NCBI GenBank assembly: GCA_029262455.1
Contig: JAJCZJ010000104.1
Location: 1-61,220 of the forward strand
Length of the DNA: 61,220 bases
From: Deltaproteobacteria bacterium
GTDB taxonomy: Bacteria; Desulfobacterota; Binatia; HRBIN30; CADEER01
Direction of reading: 5' to 3'
Below are positions 8,910-18,173 of this stretch, in pieces. Both the position numbers and the translations under genes were made by a program. How positions within the stretch are numbered: the first letter of the stretch is position 1; each line of letters begins with the position of its first letter. The notes below the pieces were generated by a model. The model had not been told where the DNA came from, did no database searches, and was given only the letters and a program-made list of their open reading frames with translations.

Positions 8910-10493
8910 ATGCTCAGATGCTCATCGATCTTTTCCGTAGTTGTCACGACTGCGCTGCTCGCACTGTCCGGCTGCTCATCCGACGACGGCGGCGGCGCAG
9001 CAAATCTCATTCAGCAGGGGACGTTGGTCGAAATCGCCGACGGCATGCTGCAGGGAGAGACCGACGGAGGATCCAGGCGTTTTCTCGGCATCCCGTTCGC
9101 TGCACCGCCTGTCGGAAATCTGCGCTGGCGACCGCCACAGCCGGTCGCTCCCTGGGCCGGCGTTCTACAGGCAACCCAGTTGAGCGAACCCTGCGCACAG
9201 GAAGCGGGGCTCACGACGCCAGCAAGCGACATCGAGGACTGTCTCTACCTAAACGTCTGGGCACCCGACCCAGCGCCCAGTGAACCTCTGCCAGTCATGT
9301 TTTGGATCCACGGTGGCGGCAATACTAGCGGCTCTACGGCCGACCAGGTACCGCTCGGCGTCGGTGGACTCTTCTACGATGGACGTGACCTAGCCGAATC
9401 GCGCGGAGTGGTTATCGTTTCCACCAACTATCGCCTCAACATCTTCGGTTTCCTCAACCACGATGGGCTTGCGGCCGAGGACGCGAATTATCCCTATTCC
9501 GGAAATCAGGGGCTCCTCGACCAGCGCGCCGCCCTTGAATGGGTACGCGACAACATTGAGGTGTTTGGCGGCGACCCCAACAACGTCACGGTTTTCGGCG
9601 AGAGCGCCGGTGCCTTCGACACGTGCTACCAAGTCGCTTCGCCGCTCAGCCGCGGCCTTTTTCACCGCGCCATCAGCCAGAGCGGTGGATGCACGACGCG
9701 CAACACGACAAACCAAGAGGCCCTGGCGCAGTCCGACAACTTGGCCGAGAGCCTCGGCTGCGACACAGCCAACGACGCGCTAGCCTGCCTGCGCGACGCC
9801 AGCGTCGCTGACCTTCTCGCGGCGTCCGGTGGGTTCGGACCGACCGTAGATGGCGGCTTCATCCCAGACCAACCGAGAGCCCTTTTCGATTCGGGTGAGT
9901 TTTCGAAGGTCCCCTACATCCTCGGCTCGAATTCTGACGAGGGAACCTTATTCGCGATTGGAACTCCGCCGATTGAAAGTGAGGACGAGTTCCTCGATGC
10001 CCTCGAGGCAGACTACGGCGACCGTGCACAGGATATTGCCGCGGTCTACCCGCTTAGCGATTTCGCCAGCCCCAACGACGCTCTCATCCGCGCATTCGGC
10101 GACAACGGCCTAGTCTGCGGAACCTACGATACGGCCAGGCGCGCTGCCGTAGGGGGTGCCGATGTCTATATGTATAACTTCTCGCGCGCGGTGCTGGTCG
10201 ACGTACTACCGCAGCTCGGAGCCACGCACGGCGCCGAGATCGCATTCGTCTTCGGAAGCTCGAACGAGGCCGGGGACGAAGACGATGCGACCATTTCCGA
10301 GTCGATGCAGGGCTATTGGACGCGCTTCGCGCGCACCGGCAACCCGAACGGCGATGGCGCGCTGGCGTGGCCCATCTACAGCGACGCCGTCGATCAGCGG
10401 ATCAACTTCGACGTCGACAACGAAGTCCTCACCGCCTTCCGGCGCGCGCAGTGCGAAGTCTGGTGGGACATCCACGCCGAGGAGTTCGAATAG
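8910..10493 (+). CDS. Lipoprotein type B carboxylesterase
   Basis: Carboxylesterase/lipase of the alpha/beta-hydrolase type B family, 527 residues. The signal peptide ends in a lipobox (ALSGC, Cys22), so it is likely anchored in the periplasm or outer membrane. The catalytic triad is readable: Ser232 in GESAG, Glu344 in NSDEG and His440 in ATHGAE. HGGG (135-138) forms the oxyanion hole. An RBS-like GGAGG precedes the ATG. The family hydrolyses carboxylic esters, and no specific substrate is implied. It starts 186 bases from the divergent FGGY kinase. Confidence 0.9.
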   Translation: MLRCSSIFSVVVTTALLALSGCSSDDGGGAANLIQQGTLVEIADGMLQGETDGGSRRFLGIPFAAPPVGNLRWRPPQPVAPWAGVLQATQLSEPCAQEAGLTTPASDIEDCLYLNVWAPDPAPSEPLPVMFWIHGGGNTSGSTADQVPLGVGGLFYDGRDLAESRGVVIVSTNYRLNIFGFLNHDGLAAEDANYPYSGNQGLLDQRAALEWVRDNIEVFGGDPNNVTVFGESAGAFDTCYQVASPLSRGLFHRAISQSGGCTTRNTTNQEALAQSDNLAESLGCDTANDALACLRDASVADLLAASGGFGPTVDGGFIPDQPRALFDSGEFSKVPYILGSNSDEGTLFAIGTPPIESEDEFLDALEADYGDRAQDIAAVYPLSDFASPNDALIRAFGDNGLVCGTYDTARRAAVGGADVYMYNFSRAVLVDVLPQLGATHGAEIAFVFGSSNEAGDEDDATISESMQGYWTRFARTGNPNGDGALAWPIYSDAVDQRINFDVDNEVLTAFRRAQCEVWWDIHAEEFE

Positions 10494-10514
10494 TCGAGTG
10501 AGGCCAAAAAGCCG

Positions 10515-11117
10515 GTGAGGGCCAAGATATACGACGTCGTCATCTCGCGCATGACGTCGGCGTGGTACCGCGCGGTTCTGGAGAAACTCGCCGCGGGTTC
10601 ACGCGTGTTGGATGTCGGCATTGGCACGGGCAGGGCACTGCTCGCCAATGCAGCGCTGGTGCGAGAGCGAAACCTGACGATCCACGGCATCGACATCGAC
10701 ACCAGCTATATTGAGGCGTGCCGCGCAGCGATCAAATCGGCGGACCTGAGAACCCACGTCAGCGCTGAGGTAGAGTCCGTCTACGACCACAACGGCGGCC
10801 CCTACGATGCCATCTACTTCAGCGCCAGCTTCATGCTGCTGCCCGATGCCGCGGCGGCCCTGCGCCACCTGACACCGCAGCTGACGGACGAGGGCGCGTT
10901 CTACTTCACCCAAACCTTCCAGGATCGAAGATCCGCGTTTGCCGAGCGCATCAAGCCGCTGCTCCGCTACCTCACGACGATTGATTTCGGCAACGTTACC
11001 TACCGAAACGACTTTGGCGTCACTCTCGAGCAAGCCGGTGTCTCAGTCATCAGCGAAGAGACCCTCAGCTCCGGCCAAGGACGCTCGGAGAGAATGATCG
11101 TGGCGAGACCAGAGTAG
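10515..11117 (+). CDS. Class I SAM-dependent methyltransferase
   Basis: Small methyltransferase of 200 residues. The SAM-binding glycine loop is LDVGIGTGRALL (about 32-43), with the acidic ribose-binding residue in HGIDIDTSY and a downstream YDAIYFSASFMLL motif IV. The start used is GTG at 10515, 21 bases after the esterase stop; no clear RBS is seen. No membrane segment is present. The acceptor molecule is unknown. It is probably cotranscribed with the esterase. Confidence 0.8.
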   Translation: MRAKIYDVVISRMTSAWYRAVLEKLAAGSRVLDVGIGTGRALLANAALVRERNLTIHGIDIDTSYIEACRAAIKSADLRTHVSAEVESVYDHNGGPYDAIYFSASFMLLPDAAAALRHLTPQLTDEGAFYFTQTFQDRRSAFAERIKPLLRYLTTIDFGNVTYRNDFGVTLEQAGVSVISEETLSSGQGRSERMIVARPE

Positions 11118-11215
11118 GTAGCAGCGTCGCGCCCCTAGTCTCTCGGCCACTTTCTCCGGTTAGAATCTCGCAGTGTCTCAATCAGACACGACGACACCGG
11201 CCAGCTCGCCTTGGT

Positions 11216-12745
11216 TTAGTGCACCATCCGCGATGCGGCTTCGGTACTCGGGGTCATCAGCTTGCTCGGGATGCTGATCGTAAAGGCCGCGGCTCCACCT
11301 TCTCCGCAGGTGCCCTTTAGAGTAGCGCCGATTGAGCGACTCAGGCGCTCGGCGATTGCCAGTCCGACGCCCGAGGCTGAGGCACCATCACCACCTGTGG
11401 GAGGCGCCGCCATCGGCGCGAACGGCATCGGCACATCGGCGGAGATTCCCGGGCCCGCATCGGTTACGACGAAATCGGTGTGGTCGGCGGTCGACTTGAC
11501 CGCGATATTGATCTCACCGGTCGGCGTGAACTTGATCGCGTCGGTCACGACGTGAGACAGAATTGACAGCAGCTTCTCTCCGTCAGTGAAGAGGGCGCTG
11601 CCTTCGATTGGGCCGGTGGTCGTCAAGCGGAGAGGGTGGGTTCCGATTTGGCGGCTTACGAGGCGCTCGATGCGGTCGGACAGAGTCGAGAGATCGACGC
11701 GCTCCTGGCGAACGTTCTCCGGGATGTCCAGGGCGACATCGACGTATCCCTGCATCTGAACCGATGCAGCGTTGGTCGATTGCCGCATTCGGTCGAGAAG
11801 GTCGCGGAAGCGGGAGAGATCGGGTTCGTCACTCAGAATGTCTGTGTAACCTGAAATCACGTCGAGCGAGGAGCGCAGGTTGAAGCACAACTCCGAGAGA
11901 ATCTTGGCGCGCACGTCCTGGTCGTCGCGGACGTTACGCATGCTCTGCGAGGCGGTCAGCGAACAATTGACCATCTCGGCGATCATCTCGGTGTCGTCTC
12001 CGACGCGCGACAGCGCCGTAATATCGACACCGTTCTTCAGCGGTCCGAGATCGCCGGCTCCGGGCTTTCCGCCATGGACCAAAATTGGGACATGTGGGGA
12101 GGTGGCGTGCACTCGGTGCACGAAGTCCGATCCAACTTCCGTCAGCGCGTCACGGCTGATCAGGACCAGATCGCTTTTCTCGCGGGTGAAGACATCCAAA
12201 GCCTCGCGGCCCTTGGCGACTGGGAAGACTCTGTTGCCAGTGCGAGCGAGCTTGAGCAGCATTGATGTCCGGAACTTCTCCCGGCCATCGACGAGCAACA
12301 CCTTGAACGGCTCGCGCGGCGCATCCGACTGTGGAGCCACATCGTCGATTTGGCGCGATCCGCCATTCGGATGCGCTAGTACAGGTTGGTGACTCGCCCC
12401 ATTCGCAACTTCGACATGTTCGCCCCGCAACAGCGCTTCGGCCAGCGGCAGGACACCCTCGCCAGGAAGATCGATGGCAGAAGCCGGGCGAACGGATGTC
12501 GGGTACTCTTCCTCGTCGTCGTAGATCGCATCTGGGAGCGGTGCCGCGACCAACGGATGTGTCGGCCGCTCGTCGATCTCTTCGAGGTGACTGCCGCGCG
12601 GCTCGAAGCGGGCCCCGTGCGTGGCGGTATCCGCCTCGACAGACTGACTGCGTTGCGGCAGGCGCGAGCGAATGGCTGGCCAGCAAACGGCCAGGGCCAG
12701 GGCAAATAAAGCCGCGACCTCGAACATACTCGACACGTCAGGCAT
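11216..12745 (-). CDS. Degenerate hybrid histidine kinase (pseudokinase)
   Basis: About 509 residues from the ATG at 12745 (AGGGA upstream). The order is: an N-terminal hydrophobic segment (about 7-22), an acidic/Pro linker, a receiver-like domain (about 147-226), a HisKA-like helix (about 280-345) and a HATPase_c domain (about 385-500). Key residues are lost. The receiver phospho-acceptor Asp is Ser197 (DLVLIS) and its second acidic residue is Gly. The HisKA phospho-acceptor His is Phe288 (CFNLRSSL where SHELRTPL is usual). The N-box Asn is Asp402. The G1 (DAGPGIS) and G2 (GVGLAIAERL) boxes remain, so ATP binding is conceivable. It is probably a regulatory pseudokinase rather than an active sensor. 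No response-regulator gene is adjacent. Confidence 0.8.
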   Translation of the reverse strand: MPDVSSMFEVAALFALALAVCWPAIRSRLPQRSQSVEADTATHGARFEPRGSHLEEIDERPTHPLVAAPLPDAIYDDEEEYPTSVRPASAIDLPGEGVLPLAEALLRGEHVEVANGASHQPVLAHPNGGSRQIDDVAPQSDAPREPFKVLLVDGREKFRTSMLLKLARTGNRVFPVAKGREALDVFTREKSDLVLISRDALTEVGSDFVHRVHATSPHVPILVHGGKPGAGDLGPLKNGVDITALSRVGDDTEMIAEMVNCSLTASQSMRNVRDDQDVRAKILSELCFNLRSSLDVISGYTDILSDEPDLSRFRDLLDRMRQSTNAASVQMQGYVDVALDIPENVRQERVDLSTLSDRIERLVSRQIGTHPLRLTTTGPIEGSALFTDGEKLLSILSHVVTDAIKFTPTGEINIAVKSTADHTDFVVTDAGPGISADVPMPFAPMAAPPTGGDGASASGVGLAIAERLSRSIGATLKGTCGEGGAAAFTISIPSKLMTPSTEAASRMVH

Positions 12746-13116
12746 CAGAGTGTCCCTCTGCTTGTGTTCTGAGAAATCAAATTTGGGCGTCTTGTCTTCA
12801 TATCTAAGCTTGACCGTATTCTTCCCGGAAGTGCCCCGCCTCGGTATCCGATCACAGTATGAATTTGTGCTCGGACGCGGCAGGTCGTACGACCTTTGTA
12901 CAACCACAATACGTCATCATCCCGGGGTACCCAATGTTTGATGATGCAGGTGCCATGTCGGACGCGCAAGGAAAAAGAAAAAATGTGCGCATTTGGGCCG
13001 AATCAGCCCTCTGACGCAGCAGAAAGTCCCCTTTGCGGGCTATTTGCCTCGCTGGTCGTCTCCGACTTGAGGCTGATCGCCACGGCAGGCAGTCCGGGTC
13101 GCAGCCCTCTACGGCC
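12746..13116. other. Intergenic region without recognised gene
   Basis: Between the pseudokinase start and the REP array I see no supported coding region. Open frames here lack a start context and family resemblance. An A-rich stretch lies near 12968-12985. The promoter of the pseudokinase gene should lie in the first part, but no convincing -35/-10 pair was found. Confidence 0.5.
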
Positions 13117-13312
13117 GATTGTCAGGCTGAAGCCTGGCCTACGGGGGAAGCGACCTAGGCGCTCCTGGTGTCTTGTCAGGCTGAAGCCTGACCTACGGGG
13201 GAAGCGACCTAGGCGCTCCTGGTGTCTTGTCAGGCTGAAGCCTGACCTACGGGGGGAAGCGACCTAGGCGCTCCTGGTGTCTTGTCAGGCTGAAGCCTGA
13301 CCTACGGGCACT
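13117..13312. repeat. Four-copy 54-bp palindromic REP-like array
   Basis: The unit begins with the near-perfect palindrome GTCAGGCTGAAGCCTGAC, followed by CTACGGGGGAAGCGACCTAG and a constant spacer. Four palindromes occur about 54 bases apart, and the intervening sequence is the same each time, so this is not CRISPR. Each unit can fold into a hairpin. The same family appears at 24010-24163 and 49738-49772. Confidence 0.8.
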
Positions 13313-13332
13313 CCGCGCTTCGCTCTAATCGT

Positions 13333-15234
13333 TTACGGATAGACGAGTCGTTGCACGCCCTTCGGTCTGAAGTTCAGGGCTTGCGACAAGATGTGTGTTC
13401 CGACGGTCACCTCGAGGTTCAGAATGTCGTCGACCGGTGGCATTGGATCGAGACCTTTGGCCTTCACCTTTAATGTATAGATCGGCGAAGCGCCCTTTAC
13501 CTTGGTCTTGAACTTCACGCTGCCGCCCGAGGGGAACAACGGATCTACCGTGGCCGAGGTTTTTGCCCCATTGCTCGATATGTCAGCGGGTGTCGCAAGC
13601 GCCGACAAGACGGCCCCGCTGGCGCCCTCTAGATGGACCTGGATCGAGTCGTTCTGCGGATCGAATACGACCTCTTCCGGCAGAACGAAGCTCGCCGTAA
13701 TACGCACACCGGACCCTACGACCTTGGCATTCTTCACGAGCAGTCCGACGCCCGGGGTGGTCAGGATCTTGATGTTCTTTGTTTGGTCCTTGTTGCCCGC
13801 GGCGTCGAAGGCATAGGCTCGCAACTTGTGCTTGCCGGGTTCGATCGAGGCACTGTCAATGACGAAAGAGTAGGGCGGTGACGTCTCGCTGGCGTGCTTG
13901 CGGTTGTCGAGAAAGAGTTCGACTCTGCTGACACCCACGTTGTCATTCGCCGACACTTCGACACTGAAGTTCCCGGAGACCAATGATCCCGCGCTCGGCG
14001 ACAACAGCTCTACGACTGGATCGGTATCGTCCGGCGGCGTTGCGCCCGGTTCACCCGGAACGAGTGTTGCGAGAGCGTCTACACCGCCCCAGCCGTGATA
14101 TGGGTCCCAACCTTGGTCGCCCAGATCGAACGCGCCTTGTTCGAGGCGCGCGATCGCTTGGGCCGGAGTCAGGGTAGGTTCCAAACCGAAGAGGAGGCCG
14201 AAAACGCCGGCACTGAAAGCAGCCGCTGGTGAAGTTCCGGTGGAAGGCGCGTAGCCACCACCCATGTCGGTGGTAAGGATGCCGACGCCTGGGGAAGCAT
14301 GACTAATCCATGCGCCGTAGTTCGAGAACCAAGGTCGTTGATCAAACTCGTCAATCGCCGCGACGGCGACCGCTCCGTTGGTCGCGGCCGGATAGACCGG
14401 TTGCGACCAACCGTCGTTGCCTGCCGACGCGACGCACACGGCACCACTGGCAGTTGCGTAGTTTACGGCGTCTTGCAGAGCCTGCGAAGGAACTGACCCC
14501 GAGAGAGAAAGGCTGATCACGCGGGCTCCCTGATCGGCCGCCCACGTGATTCCCTCAGCGATCGCGCTATAGGGACCGAGGCCGTCTGCACCCAATACCT
14601 TCACCGGTAATAGGGGCGAGTTCGGAGCAATACCGGCGATACCTTCGGCGTTGTTCCATGCGGCGGCGGCGATTCCGGACATGCGCGTACCGTGGCCGTG
14701 GTCATCGCTAGGGTCGAGGTCGTCATTGATTACGTCGCGGCCGGCCAACAACTGCCCAGCCAGGTCGATGTGAGTAAAGTCCACGCCGGTATCCAGAACC
14801 GCAATCGTTGCGGATGAACTCCCGAGCGAAAGGTCCCAGGCGGCAGGGACACCCGTGCGTGGCAGACCCCATTGCGCCCCATAGTTCGGATCGTTGGGGA
14901 TCGCCGCGACGCCCGCCAGATAGTCGCGTTCGACGCTCCTAAACAGACCCGATCGTCTCAACTCAGACTCGGCGTGCGCCGTCAAAAAGCGGGGCACCGA
15001 CACGACTCGTCCGCCGTTCGCCGCCATCCGGCGCCGTACCACCGCGCCGGCCCGGTTCACCGCTCGAGCGATGGCGCGAGGAGACGCGCCGGCCTTGGGT
15101 CGTATGATGAGCTGGCCGCGCACGCGATGCGCACGGCGCGTCGCATGCTCAGCTGCAACCGGCGCGGCGAGGCTGGTGACAGCCACAAGTAGACAGATTA
15201 AAGTCACTTTCGTCTGGTAAGAAAATCTCGACAT
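13333..15234 (-). CDS. Secreted subtilisin-like serine protease (S8)
   Basis: Exported subtilase of about 633 residues from the ATG at 15234. A signal peptide (to about residue 28, PVAA) precedes an I9-like propeptide (RGQLIIRPKAGASPRAIARA) and then the catalytic domain. The triad is Asp148 (VLDTGVD), His181 (DDHGHGTRMSG) and Ser334 (TGTSPAAA). The oxyanion Asn lies in ASAGNDG. After the protease, an Ig-like domain (DTDPVVELLSPSAG to AYAFDAAGNK) is followed by a second beta-rich C-terminal domain. It is probably secreted, auto-processed and active outside the cell. The gene is divergent from dgt. Confidence 0.92.
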   Translation of the reverse strand: MSRFSYQTKVTLICLLVAVTSLAAPVAAEHATRRAHRVRGQLIIRPKAGASPRAIARAVNRAGAVVRRRMAANGGRVVSVPRFLTAHAESELRRSGLFRSVERDYLAGVAAIPNDPNYGAQWGLPRTGVPAAWDLSLGSSSATIAVLDTGVDFTHIDLAGQLLAGRDVINDDLDPSDDHGHGTRMSGIAAAAWNNAEGIAGIAPNSPLLPVKVLGADGLGPYSAIAEGITWAADQGARVISLSLSGSVPSQALQDAVNYATASGAVCVASAGNDGWSQPVYPAATNGAVAVAAIDEFDQRPWFSNYGAWISHASPGVGILTTDMGGGYAPSTGTSPAAAFSAGVFGLLFGLEPTLTPAQAIARLEQGAFDLGDQGWDPYHGWGGVDALATLVPGEPGATPPDDTDPVVELLSPSAGSLVSGNFSVEVSANDNVGVSRVELFLDNRKHASETSPPYSFVIDSASIEPGKHKLRAYAFDAAGNKDQTKNIKILTTPGVGLLVKNAKVVGSGVRITASFVLPEEVVFDPQNDSIQVHLEGASGAVLSALATPADISSNGAKTSATVDPLFPSGGSVKFKTKVKGASPIYTLKVKAKGLDPMPPVDDILNLEVTVGTHILSQALNFRPKGVQRLVYP

Positions 15235-15434
15235 GGCGACCGGATGAAACGCAACCGTCATGCCACCCGGGCAAAGGGAGCTGAACGTGGGCGAAAGATG
15301 GGCAATCCGATGTGCGATTCGTCACCGTGACGGTGTCGGGGCGGCTCAAAATTACCGATTCCAAATCGCGCGCACGGGCCGCGAAAACACGCGGCGCGTG
15401 CTCCTGAGTCACACGTGGTGTAAGGTGACTCATC

Positions 15435-16589
15435 ATGCAACAGCGCATTGACTTGGCCGAAATCGAAGAGGCTTCACTAGCTCCCTACGCGACCCGCAGC
15501 CGTGCCACGCGCGGCCGCGTCCACGCAGAGCAGGAACACGACTTCCGGCTGCCATTTCAGCGCGACCGCGATCGGATCATTCACAGCACCGCGTTTCGGC
15601 GGCTGGAGTACAAAACCCAGGTTTTCGTGAATCACGAGGGCGACTACTACCGGACGCGGCTCACCCACACGATGGAAGCGGCACAAATCACCAGGACCGT
15701 GGCGCGCTGCCTGCGGCTCAACGTCGATCTAGCAGAGGCGGTGGCGCTGGCCCACGACCTCGGTCATACACCGTTCGGCCACGCTGGAGAGCACGTACTC
15801 GACGACCTCATGCGCGATCACGGAGGCTTCGAGCACAACGCTCACTCTCTGCGTTTGGTCGACGAACTCGAGGAGAGGTATCCGGATTTCAACGGCCTCA
15901 ATCTCACCTGGGAGGTACGTGAGGGTATCGTCAAGCACACGCCGCCGTACGACAAGCCGCTGGCGCAAGCGTTCGAGCCGGGCAGGGCCCCCTGCCTCGA
16001 AGCCCAGCTCGTCGATTACACCGACGAGATCGCCTACAACAGTCACGACATCGACGACGGACTCAAGTCCGGTTTATTGAGCCTGGCCGAGCTCGACACC
16101 GTCTCGCTGTGGCGCGAGGCCTACACGGCGATTCGCACAGAGTACCCCAGCACTTCGGCCCGCATCTGGCGCTATCAGGCCATACGAAGAATTATCGATC
16201 GCATGGTGACGGATCTGGTCGAGACGATCGAGAATCGCATTGCCGAAGGATCGATCGAATCACCGGAGTCGGTGCATCAGTTGGGCACACCGCTGGTGGC
16301 GTTTAGCGCCGAGGTCGAAGAGCAGCGCCAGGAACTCAAGAGTTTTCTGATGAAGAACATGTACCGCGACTACCGCGTCGTCCGCATGGCGGAGAAAGCG
16401 CGTCGCATCATGAGTGAGCTGTTCAACGCGTACATGGCCGAACCGCGCCAGCTACCGCCGCATATCCTTGGCAGGCACGACAACGGTGAGCCTTTGGCCA
16501 GGGTCATCTCCGACTACATCGCCGGCATGACCGACCGCTTTGTGATCGAAGACCACCGGAAGCTCTACGACCCGATGGAGAAAAGCTAG
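15435..16589 (+). CDS. dgt: Deoxyguanosinetriphosphate triphosphohydrolase
   Basis: HD-domain dNTP triphosphohydrolase of 384 residues, matching the dGTPase-like family length. The N-terminal RDRIIHSTAFRRLEYKTQVF and THTMEAAQI carry the first metal His (H78). AHDLGHTPFGH supplies the HD pair (H107, D108), and the last metal Asp is in LVDYTDEIAYNSHD. It removes triphosphate from dNTPs and so shapes nucleotide pools. AAGGTG precedes the ATG. The gene lies alone, divergent from the subtilase. Confidence 0.93.
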   Translation: MQQRIDLAEIEEASLAPYATRSRATRGRVHAEQEHDFRLPFQRDRDRIIHSTAFRRLEYKTQVFVNHEGDYYRTRLTHTMEAAQITRTVARCLRLNVDLAEAVALAHDLGHTPFGHAGEHVLDDLMRDHGGFEHNAHSLRLVDELEERYPDFNGLNLTWEVREGIVKHTPPYDKPLAQAFEPGRAPCLEAQLVDYTDEIAYNSHDIDDGLKSGLLSLAELDTVSLWREAYTAIRTEYPSTSARIWRYQAIRRIIDRMVTDLVETIENRIAEGSIESPESVHQLGTPLVAFSAEVEEQRQELKSFLMKNMYRDYRVVRMAEKARRIMSELFNAYMAEPRQLPPHILGRHDNGEPLARVISDYIAGMTDRFVIEDHRKLYDPMEKS

Positions 16590-16632
16590 CGCAGTTGAGT
16601 GAACGTCTATCCTGTCGTATGTGTCGACCGCT

Positions 16633-16980
16633 ATGAGTGCGGACAAGGTGGACGGCGACACGCGGGGGAGCGATACCGAAGTCGACGTCGCGAACGCGAC
16701 GTACGAGACGCTCAACCCACTCCTCGGCGAAATCTTCCGGATTGAAGTGGAGGATGGGAACCCCCTCGAAATGAAGCTCATCGAGGTGGAAGAACAGGGA
16801 ACACCGGAGGCGCCTGAGGGGCGCAAACCCTTTTCGATACTCTTCCGGGGCGACAAAGACATCCTGCTGCCGCAAGCGATCTACCATCTGAAGCATCCGA
16901 AAACCGGCGCGCTCCCGATCTTCATCGTGCCGGTCGGCCCCGACGAAGACGGGATGCGTTACGAAGCAGTTTTCAGCTAG
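16633..16980 (+). CDS. DUF6916-like small protein
   Basis: A 115-residue acidic protein (119 if the GTG at 16621 is used). Residues about 20-115 fit the small DUF6916 family: TYETLNPLLGEIFRIEV, PFSILFRGDKDILLPQAIYH and a final FIVPVGPDEDGMRYEAVFS. Members are often found beside phage-tail-collar-domain genes, as here. Function is unknown. Its stop codon overlaps that of the convergent GNAT gene in the palindrome CTAG (16977-16980). Confidence 0.7.
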   Translation: MSADKVDGDTRGSDTEVDVANATYETLNPLLGEIFRIEVEDGNPLEMKLIEVEEQGTPEAPEGRKPFSILFRGDKDILLPQAIYHLKHPKTGALPIFIVPVGPDEDGMRYEAVFS

Positions 16981-17462
16981 TCGGGCACGGGCACCGGGGA
17001 CCACTCCATCAGGTAGTAGACACCGTTCTCCTCGATGTGTCGGAAGCCCAGCCTCTTGTACAGTCGGAGCGCCGGGTTCATCTGCTCGACGTGGATTCGC
17101 ACTGGCTTGGCGGCGGTTGCAGCTTCGGCGAGGATCTCTTCGATAAGTGCCCGACCGATGCCCGACTTGCGGTACTCCGGCAGTAAGGCGATATCGATCA
17201 AGCGGATTTCATCGTCACGCCGATCGACATAGAGACGTCCGATCCTGCTCCCTGATCGCTCCAGAATGCAAAACTGGGCAGCACCGTAGTTGTCCTGGTA
17301 GTGCTGGTGTTGGGCGTTGAACTGCATACGCAGGAAGCTTTCCTTCTCTTCCTCAGTCCAAGGAACAGGGGCTAGCTCCTCTTGCCGAGTGCTGGCGTAC
17401 ACCTGGTAAAGGAACTCGAGATCGGTTGGCTCAATCGGTCTCGAGGTGACGGCCGCCAGCAT
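16977..17462 (-). CDS. GNAT family N-acetyltransferase
   Basis: A 161-residue GNAT-fold enzyme. The acetyl-CoA pyrophosphate loop is LPEYRKSGIGRALIEEIL (about 113-130), following the beta-4 strand RLIDIALLP. The C-terminal RLYKRLGFRHIEENGVYYLM is the usual final part of the domain. The acceptor is unknown. It begins 7 bases after the Tat-exported protein stop on the same strand and so belongs to the tail-collar gene cluster. Confidence 0.85.
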   Translation of the reverse strand: MLAAVTSRPIEPTDLEFLYQVYASTRQEELAPVPWTEEEKESFLRMQFNAQHQHYQDNYGAAQFCILERSGSRIGRLYVDRRDDEIRLIDIALLPEYRKSGIGRALIEEILAEAATAAKPVRIHVEQMNPALRLYKRLGFRHIEENGVYYLMEWSPVPVPD

Positions 17463-17469
17463 GAGCGCT

Positions 17470-18117
17470 TCAGCTGATCGCGTCGACGGTCAAGACCAGG
17501 GGCGGCGTTCCCATCGCCAGGTTCGGCGCAGAATCATCGAGAGAGATCGCATAGATCCCGCGCTGCAGCACATACCCACCGGCGCCGCTGAGACTCAGGT
17601 GTGCAGAACGACGCCTGGACTCGACCACGAGTTCGAGGGTAACGCCCCCGAGGTCGTCGAGAGGTAACACAACCGAGGTCGCGCGGCTGCACTGCGGGAC
17701 AGGTTCGGACTGAGAGCCCCAAGCGCGGAAACGAGTTGCCTCTGCTCCCATCGGGATGTCCAGCTCAATGGAAGGGAGGCTGAGAAAGACCGGTGGGTTG
17801 GTTTGGGGCACGAGACCGATGATCGACAGGCGAACTTCACTCGAACCCAGGTCATTGCCCCCTACTGGCAAATGCCGAGCCGGAGAGCAGTGCCCGAAAC
17901 AGCCCTCGAGAATCTGCAACGCGTCCACGTAGTCTAGAGACCGAGCTTGTCCGCTGCCGGCAATAAAGCCGATCCGGAGTACGTCTGATCGAGCTGCCGC
18001 CGCCCCGGGGAGGAGCATCAATGCCGCCAGCGACACGCTTCCGCCGATAAGAAACTCACGGCGGTCTAGTGGAGAGAAACCAGATTGGCGGTCTGCGCCC
18101 GACGTAGGTTTGTTCAT
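17470..18117 (-). CDS. Tat-exported protein of tail-collar cluster, unknown function
   Basis: About 215 residues from the ATG at 18117, which has a strong AAGGAGAG upstream. The N-terminus carries a twin-arginine motif (LDRREFLIGG) and a hydrophobic stretch ending in AAA, so Tat export is likely. The mature part is beta-rich, with several Cys, and its end (VLQRGIYAISLDDSAPNLAM) looks like a compact sandwich domain. I do not recognise a family. It is placed between the tail-collar genes and the GNAT gene, with short gaps, which suggests a shared operon. Confidence 0.7.
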   Translation of the reverse strand: MNKPTSGADRQSGFSPLDRREFLIGGSVSLAALMLLPGAAAARSDVLRIGFIAGSGQARSLDYVDALQILEGCFGHCSPARHLPVGGNDLGSSEVRLSIIGLVPQTNPPVFLSLPSIELDIPMGAEATRFRAWGSQSEPVPQCSRATSVVLPLDDLGGVTLELVVESRRRSAHLSLSGAGGYVLQRGIYAISLDDSAPNLAMGTPPLVLTVDAIS

Positions 18118-18173
18118 AACTCTCCTTAGCCAGATTCTAGGTGCCACGAGGGAATCGGTGAGATCCCGCCCGG

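Noticed and set aside
13117-13312. CRISPR array
   Set aside because: The sequence between the repeats is the same in each unit, and no cas genes are near.
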